A stretch of 64,000 nucleotides of DNA from assembly GCF_030818935.1 (NCBI RefSeq), contig NZ_JAUTBD010000001.1, positions 682,001 to 746,000 of the forward strand, in the 5' to 3' direction. The position numbers were made by a program, and so were the translations under genes. How positions within the stretch are numbered: the stretch's first letter is position 1; every line of letters begins with the position of its first letter. Source of the DNA: Microbacterium sp. SORGH_AS_1204. GTDB lineage: Bacteria; Actinomycetota; Actinomycetes; Actinomycetales; Microbacteriaceae. This document shows positions 49,292-57,488 of the stretch, one piece after another. Below the pieces are notes generated by a model. The model had not been told where the DNA came from, ran no database searches, and saw only the letters and a list, made by a program, of their open reading frames with translations.

Positions 49292-50284
49292 TCACCATCC
49301 CTTCGCGGTGAGGTCGACGGGCTGCCCCGTCTCGAGGGACTCGAGCGCCGCGGCGGCGATGGCCACAGCGGCCGCGCCGTCGGCGGCCGTCACGCGCGGG
49401 GTCTCGCCGTCGGCGAAGGCGCGCAGGAAGTCCTGCAGTTCGAGGTAGTAGGGATCTTCGGCCGGGTCGGTGTCGGGAACGGCCTCGCCGCCGACGGTGG
49501 ACACCGCCAGGTCGGTGAGGACGTTGCGCTGCGCCGCAGACGAGTGCTCGAGCGTGCCACCGGTGCCCGAGACCGAGAACTCGGTCGTGAAGGCCAGGTG
49601 CTCGGGGCCCCAGAGGCCCGCGATGTGGCTGATCGCTCCGCTCGCGTGCGTGAGCAGCACGTGCGCGGCCTCGACGGGGGCCGTCGCGTCGCCGGCACGG
49701 CTCGACACGGCCGAGACGGTGACCACCTCACCGGCCACCCAGCGCGCGATGTCGAGGTCGTGGATCATCTGGTCCATGATGATGCCGCCCGACAGCGCCC
49801 GGTCGGCGAACCAGGGGGTGCGGGTGGGGTAGGCGCCGGAGCGCGAGAAGCGCAGCACCGCGAGCTCGCCGAGCTGGCCCGCGTCCACCGCGCGCTTGAG
49901 CTGCACGTACTCGGGGAACCAGCGCACCACGTGGGCGGGGTAGAGCTGACGACCGGCGTCGGCCGCCTTCTGCAGCAGCTCGCTCGCCTGCTCCGGGGTG
50001 CGGGTGAGGGGCTTCTCGGAGATGACGTGCTTGCCCGCCTCCAACGCCCGCGACACCACGTCGAAGTGCGTGACCGTGGGAGTGACGACGTCGACGATGT
50101 CGACCCGGTCGAGAAGCTCGTCGAGGGTCTCGACGGCCGTGCCGCCGTGGGCGGCGACCAGCTCGGCAGCGCCCTCCTGCGAGTACACGTAGACCTCGGC
50201 GCCCAGGGCGAGCAGGTGCGGCAGGTGGTTCAGGCTGATGCCACCTGCGCCGATCAGGCCGATACGGAGCGGCTGATGAGACAT
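49292..50284 (-). CDS. Gfo/Idh/MocA family oxidoreductase
   Basis: The 330-residue dehydrogenase has a normal Rossmann start (RIGLIGAGGISLNHLPHLLALG), EKP (SEKPLTRT) and the C-terminal sheet domain with FADRALSGGIIMDQMIHDLD, the H and D of which are typical catalytic residues. It would oxidise or reduce a sugar or sugar derivative with NAD(P). It is four bases from the partner oxidoreductase and eight from the ROK kinase, so all are in one operon. Confidence 0.9.
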   Translation of the reverse strand: MSHQPLRIGLIGAGGISLNHLPHLLALGAEVYVYSQEGAAELVAAHGGTAVETLDELLDRVDIVDVVTPTVTHFDVVSRALEAGKHVISEKPLTRTPEQASELLQKAADAGRQLYPAHVVRWFPEYVQLKRAVDAGQLGELAVLRFSRSGAYPTRTPWFADRALSGGIIMDQMIHDLDIARWVAGEVVTVSAVSSRAGDATAPVEAAHVLLTHASGAISHIAGLWGPEHLAFTTEFSVSGTGGTLEHSSAAQRNVLTDLAVSTVGGEAVPDTDPAEDPYYLELQDFLRAFADGETPRVTAADGAAAVAIAAAALESLETGQPVDLTAKGW

Positions 50285-50291
50285 GGGAACC

Positions 50292-51326
50292 TCACTGGTG
50301 ATGGGAGTCGACGGGACGGGGGACGGGGGACTCGGCGGGCGCGAGCAGGCGCAGCGACGACAGGGCGGATGCCGCTGTCACGGCGAACCGCGAGGTGACC
50401 GGGCGGTCATCGGCGAGCAAGCCCGCGCCGATGAGACCGGAGTGGGAGCCCAGCGCCGACTGCACGAGCAGGGGGGTGGGGCGCCACCCGAGCCTGGCGT
50501 CGATGGCGGCGCGCAGAGGCTCGATCAGCGGGGCCCCCGCACGCGAGAGCCCACCGCCGATCACGATGCGCGCCGGATCGAGCACGGCGCTGAGCGAGCT
50601 GAGGCCGACGGCGAGCGCGTCGATCAGATCGTTCCAGACGGATGCCGCGACGGGATCGTCGGCAAGCGACCGCACGAGTTCAGGGGTGGTCGTCGCGCCG
50701 GTGCCACCCTGCGCACGGTAGCGGCGGAGCACGCTGGATGCGCTGGCGTAGGCCTCGATGCATCCCCGCTGACCGCAGCCGCACAGCTCGCGCCCAGGGC
50801 CCACGGGCATGTGGCCGAATTCGCCCGCGCCGCCGGTCGCCCCGTGGACGAGGGCGCCGGAGGTGACCACGGCCGCGGCCACGCCGGTGCCGATGGGCAC
50901 GAAGATGAACTCGCGGTACACCCCCGCCTCATCGATGTGCGCGGCACGCTCGGCAATCGCCCCGGCCCGCGCGTCGTGTTCGAGGCGCACGGGCAGGCCG
51001 AAATCGTCGACGAGGGCGGGGACGAGGTCGAGATCCGTCCAGCCCAGGTTCGCGGCGTAGACGACGCTGCCGCGCACGGCATCCACGAGGCCCGGCGAAG
51101 CGACGCCGATACCCGTCGCGCGCACGCCGCGGGCCTCGATGTGGGAGGCGAGTCGGGCGACGACCGCACGGACGCTGCCGAGCGCATCGCGGTCGGCGGC
51201 GAACGTGGCGACGGTGCCGTGGGCGATCACCGATCCGTCTTCCGAGAAGGCGGCGCCCTTGACGGTCGTTCCCCCCACGTCGACGGCGATGCGTGCGGTG
51301 GGAGAGGAACCGGACTCGAGGGTCAC
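50292..51326 (-). CDS. ROK family sugar kinase (probable N-acetylhexosamine kinase)
   Basis: The 344-residue ATP-dependent kinase has the N-terminal phosphate loop AVDVGGTTVKG, the substrate loop RLEHDARAGAI and the ROK zinc motif GHMPVGPGRELCGCGQRGCIEAY. In this locus it most likely phosphorylates GlcNAc or a related sugar that the ABC transporter brings in unphosphorylated. The GTG at 51326 overlaps the stop of the regulator gene (GTGA), which sets the start. Confidence 0.88.
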   Translation of the reverse strand: MTLESGSSPTARIAVDVGGTTVKGAAFSEDGSVIAHGTVATFAADRDALGSVRAVVARLASHIEARGVRATGIGVASPGLVDAVRGSVVYAANLGWTDLDLVPALVDDFGLPVRLEHDARAGAIAERAAHIDEAGVYREFIFVPIGTGVAAAVVTSGALVHGATGGAGEFGHMPVGPGRELCGCGQRGCIEAYASASSVLRRYRAQGGTGATTTPELVRSLADDPVAASVWNDLIDALAVGLSSLSAVLDPARIVIGGGLSRAGAPLIEPLRAAIDARLGWRPTPLLVQSALGSHSGLIGAGLLADDRPVTSRFAVTAASALSSLRLLAPAESPVPRPVDSHHQ

Positions 51327-52543
51327 GCCGGTTGCGCCGTCTGTGCGGATTGCGCGTCGATGCGCGCGAGTTCGTCGATCCTCGCCGGGGCGAGGGCTTC
51401 TTCGAGGGCGAGTTTGACGGCGCCACGCAGGCCCGCCGAGGCGGGATCGTCGGCGGCGCTCACGTCGAGATCGTGCGCGGCGATGGGCAGGCAGCGGTTG
51501 AACAGTTCGGCACGGATGGCGGCCACCAACGGTGCGGAGGTCGACATCGTGCCGCCGAGCACGACACGTCGCGGGTTGAAGAAGTTGACGACGGATGCCA
51601 GGACCGTGCCGATCCGCGTGCCCGCTTCCCGAAGCGCGGCGACGACGACGGGATCGGCGGTACGGCCGAGGTGGATCACGTCCTCGACCGTGGCGACGGC
51701 GTAGCCGGCCGCGGCGAGCTTGGCCGCGATGGCGCCGCCGCTCGCCACCGACTCGAGGCAGTCGTCGAGTCCGCACACGCACGAGATGGCAGGCTCGCCC
51801 CCGGCGGAGGTGTGGCTGATCTCGCCCGCGGCACCGTTGAAACCGCGCTGCAGTCGGCCCTCGGTGATGATGCCGCTACCGATGCGCATCCCCAGCACCA
51901 CCGCGAGCAGGTGGTCGCCGCCTGCCGGGGTGGCCTCTGCCAGAGCGACGAGGTTGGCGTCGTTCTCGACCAGCACGGGGGCGTCGGTGAAGCCGGCGAA
52001 GAGGGAGGGCAGGCTGACGTTGTGCCACGACGGCATGAACGACGGGAACACCACGCGTCCACTGGGGTACTCGATCGGGGCGGGAAGACTGACGGCAACG
52101 CCGCGAAGGGCGGAGGTCTCGACGGAGGCGGCTTCCGACGCCTCCACGATGCGTCGCCACATCGACGCGACGACGGCCCCGGGCTCTTGATCGTCGACCC
52201 CGGGATGCGTGGTCTGGGTGAAGATGCGGCCGTCGAGGTCGGCGAGCGCGACGTCGAGATGGTTCGCTCCGAAGTCGATGGCCGCGACCCAGCCCGCGTC
52301 ACGTGAGACATGCAGGCGCTTCGCGCGGCGTCCTCCCCGCGACTCCTGTTCGCCGTCTTCGGAGACCAGCCCCAGGCGCTGCAGGGCTTCGACACGGATG
52401 CCGACGGTCGACGGAGACAGCCCGGTGTGGCGCGCGAGCGCCGAGCGCGACGTCGCCTGGTCCGACCGGATCAGTCGGAAGACATCGCCTACGGAGCCGG
52501 GGGCGTAGTCGGCATCGCGGAGGGCGGCAGCGTGGGTGGGCAT
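51323..52543 (-). CDS. ROK family transcriptional regulator (NagC/XylR type)
   Basis: The 406-residue protein has an N-terminal winged helix (RSDQATSRSALARHTGLSPS, then TVGIRVEALQRLGLV) and a ROK sugar-binding domain with the cysteine motif CVCGLDDCLE. It is the first gene of the nag operon and divergent from the ABC transporter, so it probably controls both and itself in response to an amino sugar or its phosphate. The ATG is six bases after TAGAGT, so the message is leaderless. Confidence 0.9.
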   Translation of the reverse strand: MPTHAAALRDADYAPGSVGDVFRLIRSDQATSRSALARHTGLSPSTVGIRVEALQRLGLVSEDGEQESRGGRRAKRLHVSRDAGWVAAIDFGANHLDVALADLDGRIFTQTTHPGVDDQEPGAVVASMWRRIVEASEAASVETSALRGVAVSLPAPIEYPSGRVVFPSFMPSWHNVSLPSLFAGFTDAPVLVENDANLVALAEATPAGGDHLLAVVLGMRIGSGIITEGRLQRGFNGAAGEISHTSAGGEPAISCVCGLDDCLESVASGGAIAAKLAAAGYAVATVEDVIHLGRTADPVVVAALREAGTRIGTVLASVVNFFNPRRVVLGGTMSTSAPLVAAIRAELFNRCLPIAAHDLDVSAADDPASAGLRGAVKLALEEALAPARIDELARIDAQSAQTAQPA

Positions 52544-52549
52544 GCCCTC

Positions 52550-52555
52550 ACTCTA
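52550..52555 (-). promoter_or_regulatory. -10 element for the nag operon (ROK regulator)
   Basis: TAGAGT on the minus strand ends six bases before the ATG at 52543. Confidence 0.5.
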
Positions 52556-52592
52556 TACATCGCTTGTCGCAGAAATCGAACAAAGTGGCCCA

Positions 52593-52603
52593 AATTCCGA
52601 ATT
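52593..52603. promoter_or_regulatory. Candidate operator in the nag divergent region
   Basis: AATTC-C-GAATT is a perfect inverted repeat in an AT-rich stretch (52555-52615) between the ROK regulator and the transporter genes. It is a plausible ROK regulator site; no second clear copy was found. Confidence 0.35.
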
Positions 52604-52733
52604 ACTTCATACCGACACCGACAAGAAATGTGCGCGAAACACGCGAACCATACCTTCAACCGAACCGACGCACGACGACGCACACCGATGCGATACCCGC
52701 CGTCGCGGTCGGACCCCCCTGCTGAAGGAGCTG

Positions 52734-52796
52734 ATGATGCGCCACCTCGCCACCCGCACCCGCCCGACGATCGGGCACACCGGCGGTGTGCTGTGA
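52734..52796 (+). CDS. Possible 20-codon mini-ORF coupled to the permease gene
   Basis: The peptide is MMRHLATRTRPTIGHTGGVL. A GAAGGAG site (52724-52730) precedes its ATG, and its stop overlaps the GTG of the permease gene (GTGA), which itself has no ribosome site. The mini-ORF probably carries the ribosome to the permease start. Confidence 0.45.
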   Translation: MMRHLATRTRPTIGHTGGVL

Positions 52797-53779
52797 CGAC
52801 GACCGTCCCCGCCCCGGAGCGGCCGCGCACGATGGGCAGCACCCGCGGCGGCGGCGACAGCCGTCGCAGCGAGGAGGTCCGCCGCCGTCGCTCGATGCAT
52901 GAGAAGGAGGGGCGCGCCGGCTACGCGCTCATCGCCCCCACGACCATCCTGCTGTCGGTCTTCTACCTCTACCCGCTGCTGCAGACGGTGGTCTACAGCT
53001 TCACCGACTGGAACCCGGGCAATCCCGGTAACACCCAGTTCGTCGGGTTCGCCAATTTCGCCGGTCTCTTCGCCGAGAACAGCACCTTCCCCCGCGCCCT
53101 CGGTAACACGGCTCTCATCGCCGCCATCGTCGTCCCCGGGTCGATGGCACTCGGACTCGTCTTCGCGGCGCTCCTGGACGGCCCCTTCCGGGGCCGATCG
53201 TTCTATCGCACGATGATCTTCGCCCCGCACATCGCCCCGACGGTGGGAAGCGCGCTCATCTTCTCGTACCTGCTGACGCCGCTCGGCGGACTGGTGAACC
53301 AGGCGTTGAAGCCGTTCGGCATCAATCCCGTGCCGTTCCTCACCACCGAGCCGTGGGCGATCATCTCGGTCATCGTCTTCATCATCTGGCAGCAGGTCGG
53401 CTACACGATGATCATCTTCTCGGCGGCGCTGTCGACCATTCCCCCCAGCTACCACGAGGCCGCGAAGCTCGACGGCGCGGGTGTCCTCCGCCGGTTCTTC
53501 TCGATCTCGCTGCCGCTGGTGGCACCGACCAGCGGGTTCCTCGTCATCACCGGTCTCATCAGCACCCTGCAGATCTTCACGCAGGTGTTCGTCCTCACCG
53601 CCGGCGGGCCGCTCGGCTCGACCAAGACCGTCATCTACTGGGTCTACGAGCAGGGCTTCCAGTTCTTCAACGGCGGCGCCGCCACCGCGGCCTCGGTGCT
53701 TCTGCTGGTCATCGGCATCACCGTCACGGTGCTGCAGCTGCGCTTCCTCGCCCGTCGCGACACCATCGAGATGCTCTGA
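52793..53779 (+). CDS. Sugar ABC transporter permease (nag locus, first)
   Basis: The 328-residue permease has a basic tail (1-40), six helices and the EAA loop HEAAKLDGAGVLRRFFSISLP. I place the start at GTG 52793, inside the stop of a mini-ORF with a good ribosome site. It forms the membrane channel with the second permease; no ATPase gene is in this cluster, so a shared one, such as that at 30954, must supply energy. Confidence 0.88.
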   Translation: MTTTVPAPERPRTMGSTRGGGDSRRSEEVRRRRSMHEKEGRAGYALIAPTTILLSVFYLYPLLQTVVYSFTDWNPGNPGNTQFVGFANFAGLFAENSTFPRALGNTALIAAIVVPGSMALGLVFAALLDGPFRGRSFYRTMIFAPHIAPTVGSALIFSYLLTPLGGLVNQALKPFGINPVPFLTTEPWAIISVIVFIIWQQVGYTMIIFSAALSTIPPSYHEAAKLDGAGVLRRFFSISLPLVAPTSGFLVITGLISTLQIFTQVFVLTAGGPLGSTKTVIYWVYEQGFQFFNGGAATAASVLLLVIGITVTVLQLRFLARRDTIEML

Positions 53780-53790
53780 AAGGCCCTGCC

Positions 53791-54666
53791 ATGACCCTGT
53801 CTCTCGAGCGCCCCCGCACCGCGGCCCCGGCCCGCCGCCGCAAGCCCCTCTCCGCCTCCGTTCCCGGCATCCTGCGCCACGCAGTCCTCATCGTGGCCAC
53901 GGTGCTGTTTTTCGGCCCGTTCGTCTGGATGGTGCTGGTCAGCTTCAAATCGGCGCAGGAGGCGCTGGCCGTACCGCCGACGTTCCTGCCGACCGAATGG
54001 CACGTCGACAACTACACACGCCTGTTCGAGATCGCACCGTTCGGGCGCTTCTACCTCAACACCGTCGTCGTCGCCGTGCTGTCCACGCTCGGTCAGGTCG
54101 TGACCAGCCTCATGGCCGGCTATGCCTTCGCGCGGCTGAAGTTCCGCGGTAGCAACGTGATCTTCGTCATCCTGCTCGGGGCCCTCATGGTGCCGTTCGA
54201 GGTCGTGTTCACGCCGCTGATCTCGCTGCTGTCGTCGCTGGGCTGGCTCAACAGCTACCAGGGCCTCATCGTGCCGAACATCCCCTCGATCTTGGGCGTG
54301 TTCCTGTTCCGGCAGTTCTTCTCGAACTTCCCCTCCGAGATCGAAGACGCCACCCGCATCGACGGGGCCACCGTGTGGCAGCGCTTCCGCCTCATCATGG
54401 CTCCGATGGCGACGCCCATGATCGGCTCGTTCGCGATCCTGTCGTTCGTCTACAACTGGAACAACTTCTTCTTCCAGTTCATCGCGGTCAACCGGACGGA
54501 ATTCTTCACCGTCCAGATCGGTCTCACGCTCCTGCAGTCGCAGGAGGGCGCCTCGAACTTCAACCTCCTCATGGCAGGTTCCACGCTCGCCGTCATCCCG
54601 GTGCTGATCGTGTTCCTGCTGTTCCAGAACCAGATCGTCAAAGCGATCTCCGGCGGTCTGCGCTGA
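53791..54666 (+). CDS. Sugar ABC transporter permease (nag locus, second)
   Basis: The 291-residue permease has six helices and the EAA loop EDATRIDGATVWQRFRLIMAP. It begins 11 bases after the first permease with AAAGG upstream. With the binding protein encoded next it forms a CUT1-type carbohydrate importer. Confidence 0.9.
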   Translation: MTLSLERPRTAAPARRRKPLSASVPGILRHAVLIVATVLFFGPFVWMVLVSFKSAQEALAVPPTFLPTEWHVDNYTRLFEIAPFGRFYLNTVVVAVLSTLGQVVTSLMAGYAFARLKFRGSNVIFVILLGALMVPFEVVFTPLISLLSSLGWLNSYQGLIVPNIPSILGVFLFRQFFSNFPSEIEDATRIDGATVWQRFRLIMAPMATPMIGSFAILSFVYNWNNFFFQFIAVNRTEFFTVQIGLTLLQSQEGASNFNLLMAGSTLAVIPVLIVFLLFQNQIVKAISGGLR

Positions 54667-54738
54667 CCCGCGCCATCCGCATCCCTCACCCGAACCCACC
54701 CGCTGCACCACCTGCTCTCAGCGCACTTAGGAGAAGAA

Positions 54739-56052
54739 ATGATCAAGGCACCTCTCGCCCGTCGGGGGCTCGCCGTCGGCGCGGTCGTCGTCACCGCTGC
54801 CGTCACGCTCGCCGGCTGCTCCGGCGGCTCGGTCACCGGTAACGCCGGCTCGGCCGACGGCAAGACCACCATCACGATGTGGAACCAGGCCACGGGCGAC
54901 GCCGCCACCAAGCTCGCCGAGTTGGTCGAGGAGTTCAACCAGTCGCAGGACACCTACGAGGTCACGTCGCAGTTCATCGCCGCCGAGGGCTTCACCGCCC
55001 GCCTCGTGCAGGCCCTGAACAGCAACCAGGCTCCGAACCTCGTGCTCGGTGACTCCAACCCGTCGTCGCTCGGCGAGGCCATCGACACCGGCAAGATCGT
55101 CGCCCTCGACGACAAGCTCGGAACCGGCGACTACGCCCTCGCCGCCGACGACATCCCCGCCGGCATGCTCGCCTCGGGCGTCTTCGACGGAACCACCTAC
55201 GCCCTGCCGACCGACGGTGGCGACTACGCCGTCATCTACAACAAGCAGAAGTTCGCCGAAGCGGGCATCACCTCGACCCCCACCACCTGGGCGGAGCTGG
55301 CGGCGGATGCCAAGAAGCTCACGAAGGACGGGACTTATGGCGTCTACCTGCCGATCGGCAGCAACGAGTGGCCGGTCTTCACCTGGCAGTCGATGCTGTG
55401 GAGCGCAGGCGGCGAGTTCCTCAACGAGGACAACACCCAGGTCGAGTTCGACTCGGCCGAGGGCGTCACGGCGCTGAAGACCTGGACCGACATGATCGAC
55501 GCGGGCGTCGCGTACCCCTCGACCGCCGCGGACAGCAACCAGAACCAGGGATGGCCGGCGTTCAACGCCGGGCAGTTCGCGATGTTCATCGGCGGCGCGT
55601 ACAACCTGAAGTCGGTCCAGGAGGGGATCGGAGCCGACAACGTCGGCGTCTTCACGTTCCCGCAGATCCAGACGCCGGCGATGAACACGGGCACCGACGT
55701 GTCGTACCTCACGGACGGAACCGATGAGCAAGAGGCCGGTTCCTACGCCTTCCTGTCGTGGTTCATGCAGCCCGACCAGCAGGCTCAGTGGGACATCGCG
55801 TCCGGCTTCCTGCCGACCAACCTCAAGACCCAGGACTCCGACGCGTGGAAGGCTCACGTTGCCGACAACCCGCTCCTCGAGGTGTTCGTCGACCAGCTCG
55901 AGTACGCCAAGTCGCGTCCGTCGATCAGCTCGTACTCGGAGATCAGTGCCGCGCTCGGCGCCGAGCTCGAGAAGGCGATGCTGCGTCAGAAGGCGCCGGA
56001 GGACGCTCTTCGCGACGCCGCAGCCGCGGGTCAGGCCGTGCTCGACCGCTGA
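54739..56052 (+). CDS. Sugar-binding lipoprotein of ABC transporter (nag locus)
   Basis: The 437-residue extracellular solute-binding protein (family 1) has a lipoprotein signal with lipobox LAGC (C26). Its body has TITMWNQATGDAATKLAELV, the GGDYAVIYNKQKFAEAGI strand and FTWQSMLWSAGGEFLNEDN, typical of sugar binders. Its place divergent from nagAB and the ROK genes points to GlcNAc, chitobiose or a related amino sugar as ligand. AGGAGAAG precedes the ATG and a strong hairpin follows. Confidence 0.9.
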   Translation: MIKAPLARRGLAVGAVVVTAAVTLAGCSGGSVTGNAGSADGKTTITMWNQATGDAATKLAELVEEFNQSQDTYEVTSQFIAAEGFTARLVQALNSNQAPNLVLGDSNPSSLGEAIDTGKIVALDDKLGTGDYALAADDIPAGMLASGVFDGTTYALPTDGGDYAVIYNKQKFAEAGITSTPTTWAELAADAKKLTKDGTYGVYLPIGSNEWPVFTWQSMLWSAGGEFLNEDNTQVEFDSAEGVTALKTWTDMIDAGVAYPSTAADSNQNQGWPAFNAGQFAMFIGGAYNLKSVQEGIGADNVGVFTFPQIQTPAMNTGTDVSYLTDGTDEQEAGSYAFLSWFMQPDQQAQWDIASGFLPTNLKTQDSDAWKAHVADNPLLEVFVDQLEYAKSRPSISSYSEISAALGAELEKAMLRQKAPEDALRDAAAAGQAVLDR

Positions 56053-56064
56053 CCCACACGTGAC

Positions 56065-56098
56065 GAAAGGCGGTGCGACGGTGGTCGCACCGCCTTTC
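56065..56098. terminator. Strong bidirectional hairpin after the sugar-binding protein gene
   Basis: GAAAGGCGGTGCGAC (56065-56079) pairs perfectly with GTCGCACCGCCTTTC (56084-56098): a 15-bp stem with a four-base loop, between convergent genes. On the plus strand it ends in TTTCC, and on the minus strand likewise. Confidence 0.9.
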
Positions 56099-56119
56099 CG
56101 CGTTCGTCGGGTGGCCCGC

Positions 56120-56503
56120 TCAGCTGGCCGCCAGCAGTTCGCGCGATCGGGTCTCGAGGAACGACACCAGCGCGCCGAGCACGACGACCTCGTTGCCGAG
56201 GTTGACCAGATCGACGGCGCTGAGTTCGATGACGGCGTCGCGCGCCTCCATCGTCGCTTTCCACGCGCCGTCGCCGCCGGCGATCGGCTGGAGATAGGTG
56301 ACCGTCTTCGCACCGCTCAGGTCGACGACGATCAGGCCGGCGTCGGGGTCGGACTCGTCTTCCTGCTCGAGGAGGCGGATCTCGCTGCCGGTGAGGTAGC
56401 CGAGTCCGCGGAACTGGGCCAGCCAGTCCTCGAGCAGGTCTTTGTTCAGTAGAGGTCGTACCGGCACCGCGCTCCCCGATCTATGCACGTGAATCTCATG
56501 CAT
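56120..56503 (-). CDS. Hypothetical protein (127 aa)
   Basis: The protein begins MHEIHVHRSGSAVPVRPLLN and contains a acidic middle part (LEQEDESDPDAGLIVVDL) and a Leu/Val-rich end (AVDLVNLGNEVVVLGALVSF). No Cys, no membrane span and no family known to me. The frame is open much further upstream, but a TAGTGT element five bases before ATG 56503 and the start of good codon bias there set the start. It may belong with the small protein gene next to it. Confidence 0.65.
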   Translation of the reverse strand: MHEIHVHRSGSAVPVRPLLNKDLLEDWLAQFRGLGYLTGSEIRLLEQEDESDPDAGLIVVDLSGAKTVTYLQPIAGGDGAWKATMEARDAVIELSAVDLVNLGNEVVVLGALVSFLETRSRELLAAS

Positions 56504-56508
56504 CCCCC

Positions 56509-56514
56509 ACACTA
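56509..56514 (-). promoter_or_regulatory. -10 element for the 127-aa protein gene
   Basis: TAGTGT on the minus strand ends five bases before the ATG at 56503. Confidence 0.4.
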
Positions 56515-56553
56515 TCGCGGGAGCGAGGACGCTCGGAGCGGGAAACGAAACGG

Positions 56554-56913
56554 TCAGGCTGCGCGAACCGGACGACCGGTCGTGCGTGCGGGTGCGCGAG
56601 ACGCCTCCTCGGCGGACTCCCATGTGCGCACGTCGACGACGAGGCCCGAGGCGGCGTTGGCCTGATCGGCGAGCGCGCGCAGGTAGTCGCCGACCAGCTG
56701 CTCGGGCTCGACGGATTCGAAGACGAAACGCAAGGGGATGGCCGGTTGCAACCAGATCGTGGACCGTCCGTCCGCATCCTCCGTCCCCGTCCAGGTGAGG
56801 GTGAAAGACTCTCCGCGGCGCAGCTTCGTGGATGCGATGACCTTGATGTAGCCCATGAGGCGATCCGGCAAGGAGATGGGCGCGGTGTCGGAACCGTAGT
56901 ACAGGGTGGCCAT
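56554..56913 (-). CDS. Small Microbacteriaceae-type protein (DUF7882-like)
   Basis: The 119-residue protein reads MATLYYGSDTAPISLPDRLM, then KVIASTKLRRGESFTLTW and GRSTIWLQPAIPLRFVFES. I recall the pattern YGS...L...KLRRGESF..W...GRSTIWLHPSIPL in small Microbacteriaceae proteins, now filed as a domain of unknown function (DUF7882, from memory) and sometimes mislabelled as DNA ligase. It has no catalytic residue of note. AAGGAG precedes the ATG. It is divergent from a MarR gene over an AT-rich gap. Confidence 0.7.
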   Translation of the reverse strand: MATLYYGSDTAPISLPDRLMGYIKVIASTKLRRGESFTLTWTGTEDADGRSTIWLQPAIPLRFVFESVEPEQLVGDYLRALADQANAASGLVVDVRTWESAEEASRAPARTTGRPVRAA

Positions 56914-56952
56914 GGTGATCTCCTTCGGTCATGAGTCGGGTTCGGCTAAACA

Positions 56953-57017
56953 CTAGACTATCACGTATTTCGCAAGGTTAATTAATCACATGAAATATTC
57001 AGTTTCCTCACTATGGT
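56953..57017. promoter_or_regulatory. AT-rich divergent promoter region of the small protein and MarR genes
   Basis: This stretch is far poorer in GC than the rest. It includes a TTAATTAA palindrome (56978-56985), TCACGTATTT and TCACATGAAAT in direct repeat (from 56961 and 56986), a minus-strand TAGTCT (56954-56959) and a plus-strand TATGGT (57012-57017). It is the likely site of MarR binding. Confidence 0.5.
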
Positions 57018-57053
57018 GGAGGTGTGGTCGGCCGGACCGCGTGGAGGAGGTGG

Positions 57054-57488
57054 ATGCCGTTGTCGCTCCCTTCCGCGTTGATGACCGCGCTCGACGACTA
57101 CGTCGCCGCGCGTGAGGAGGCCATCGCGAAGGCCCGCCGCGACCTGAGTGTCAGCGAGCTCGAGGCGGCCGCGATGTCGTGCATCGCCGAGGAGCCCGGC
57201 ATCCGTCCCTCGAATCTCCGCGTCCGCCTGGGGGTCACCGCCGCCGGTGTCACCACCCTCGTCGATCGTCTGATCGGCCGCGGGTTGCTGCGCCGGGAGT
57301 TCGATGCCGACGACCGGCGGGTGAACCACATCTATCTCGAGGTCGACCTCGCTGCCGAGCCGTGGGTGGCGCTGCGTCGCTTCCCGCGCGAGGTCGAGTC
57401 GGCCGTCGAAGCGGAGCCCGACGACGTCGCCCGGGCGGCGGCGGAGATGCTGGCGCGGGTCACCGAACGGGTTCGCGCGCGGCTCTGA
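57054..57488 (+). CDS. MarR family transcriptional regulator
   Basis: The 144-residue protein has the MarR winged helix: LSVSELEAAAMSCIAEEPGI, RPSNLRVRLGVTAAGVTTLV (recognition helix) and DRLIGRGLLRREFDADDRRVNH (wing). It is divergent from the DUF7882-like gene and probably controls it. The ATG at 57054 has GGAGGAGG upstream; the GTG at 57024, six bases after TATGGT, would give a leaderless form with 10 more residues. Its 3' end overlaps the aztA end by 29 bases. Confidence 0.85.
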   Translation: MPLSLPSALMTALDDYVAAREEAIAKARRDLSVSELEAAAMSCIAEEPGIRPSNLRVRLGVTAAGVTTLVDRLIGRGLLRREFDADDRRVNHIYLEVDLAAEPWVALRRFPREVESAVEAEPDDVARAAAEMLARVTERVRARL

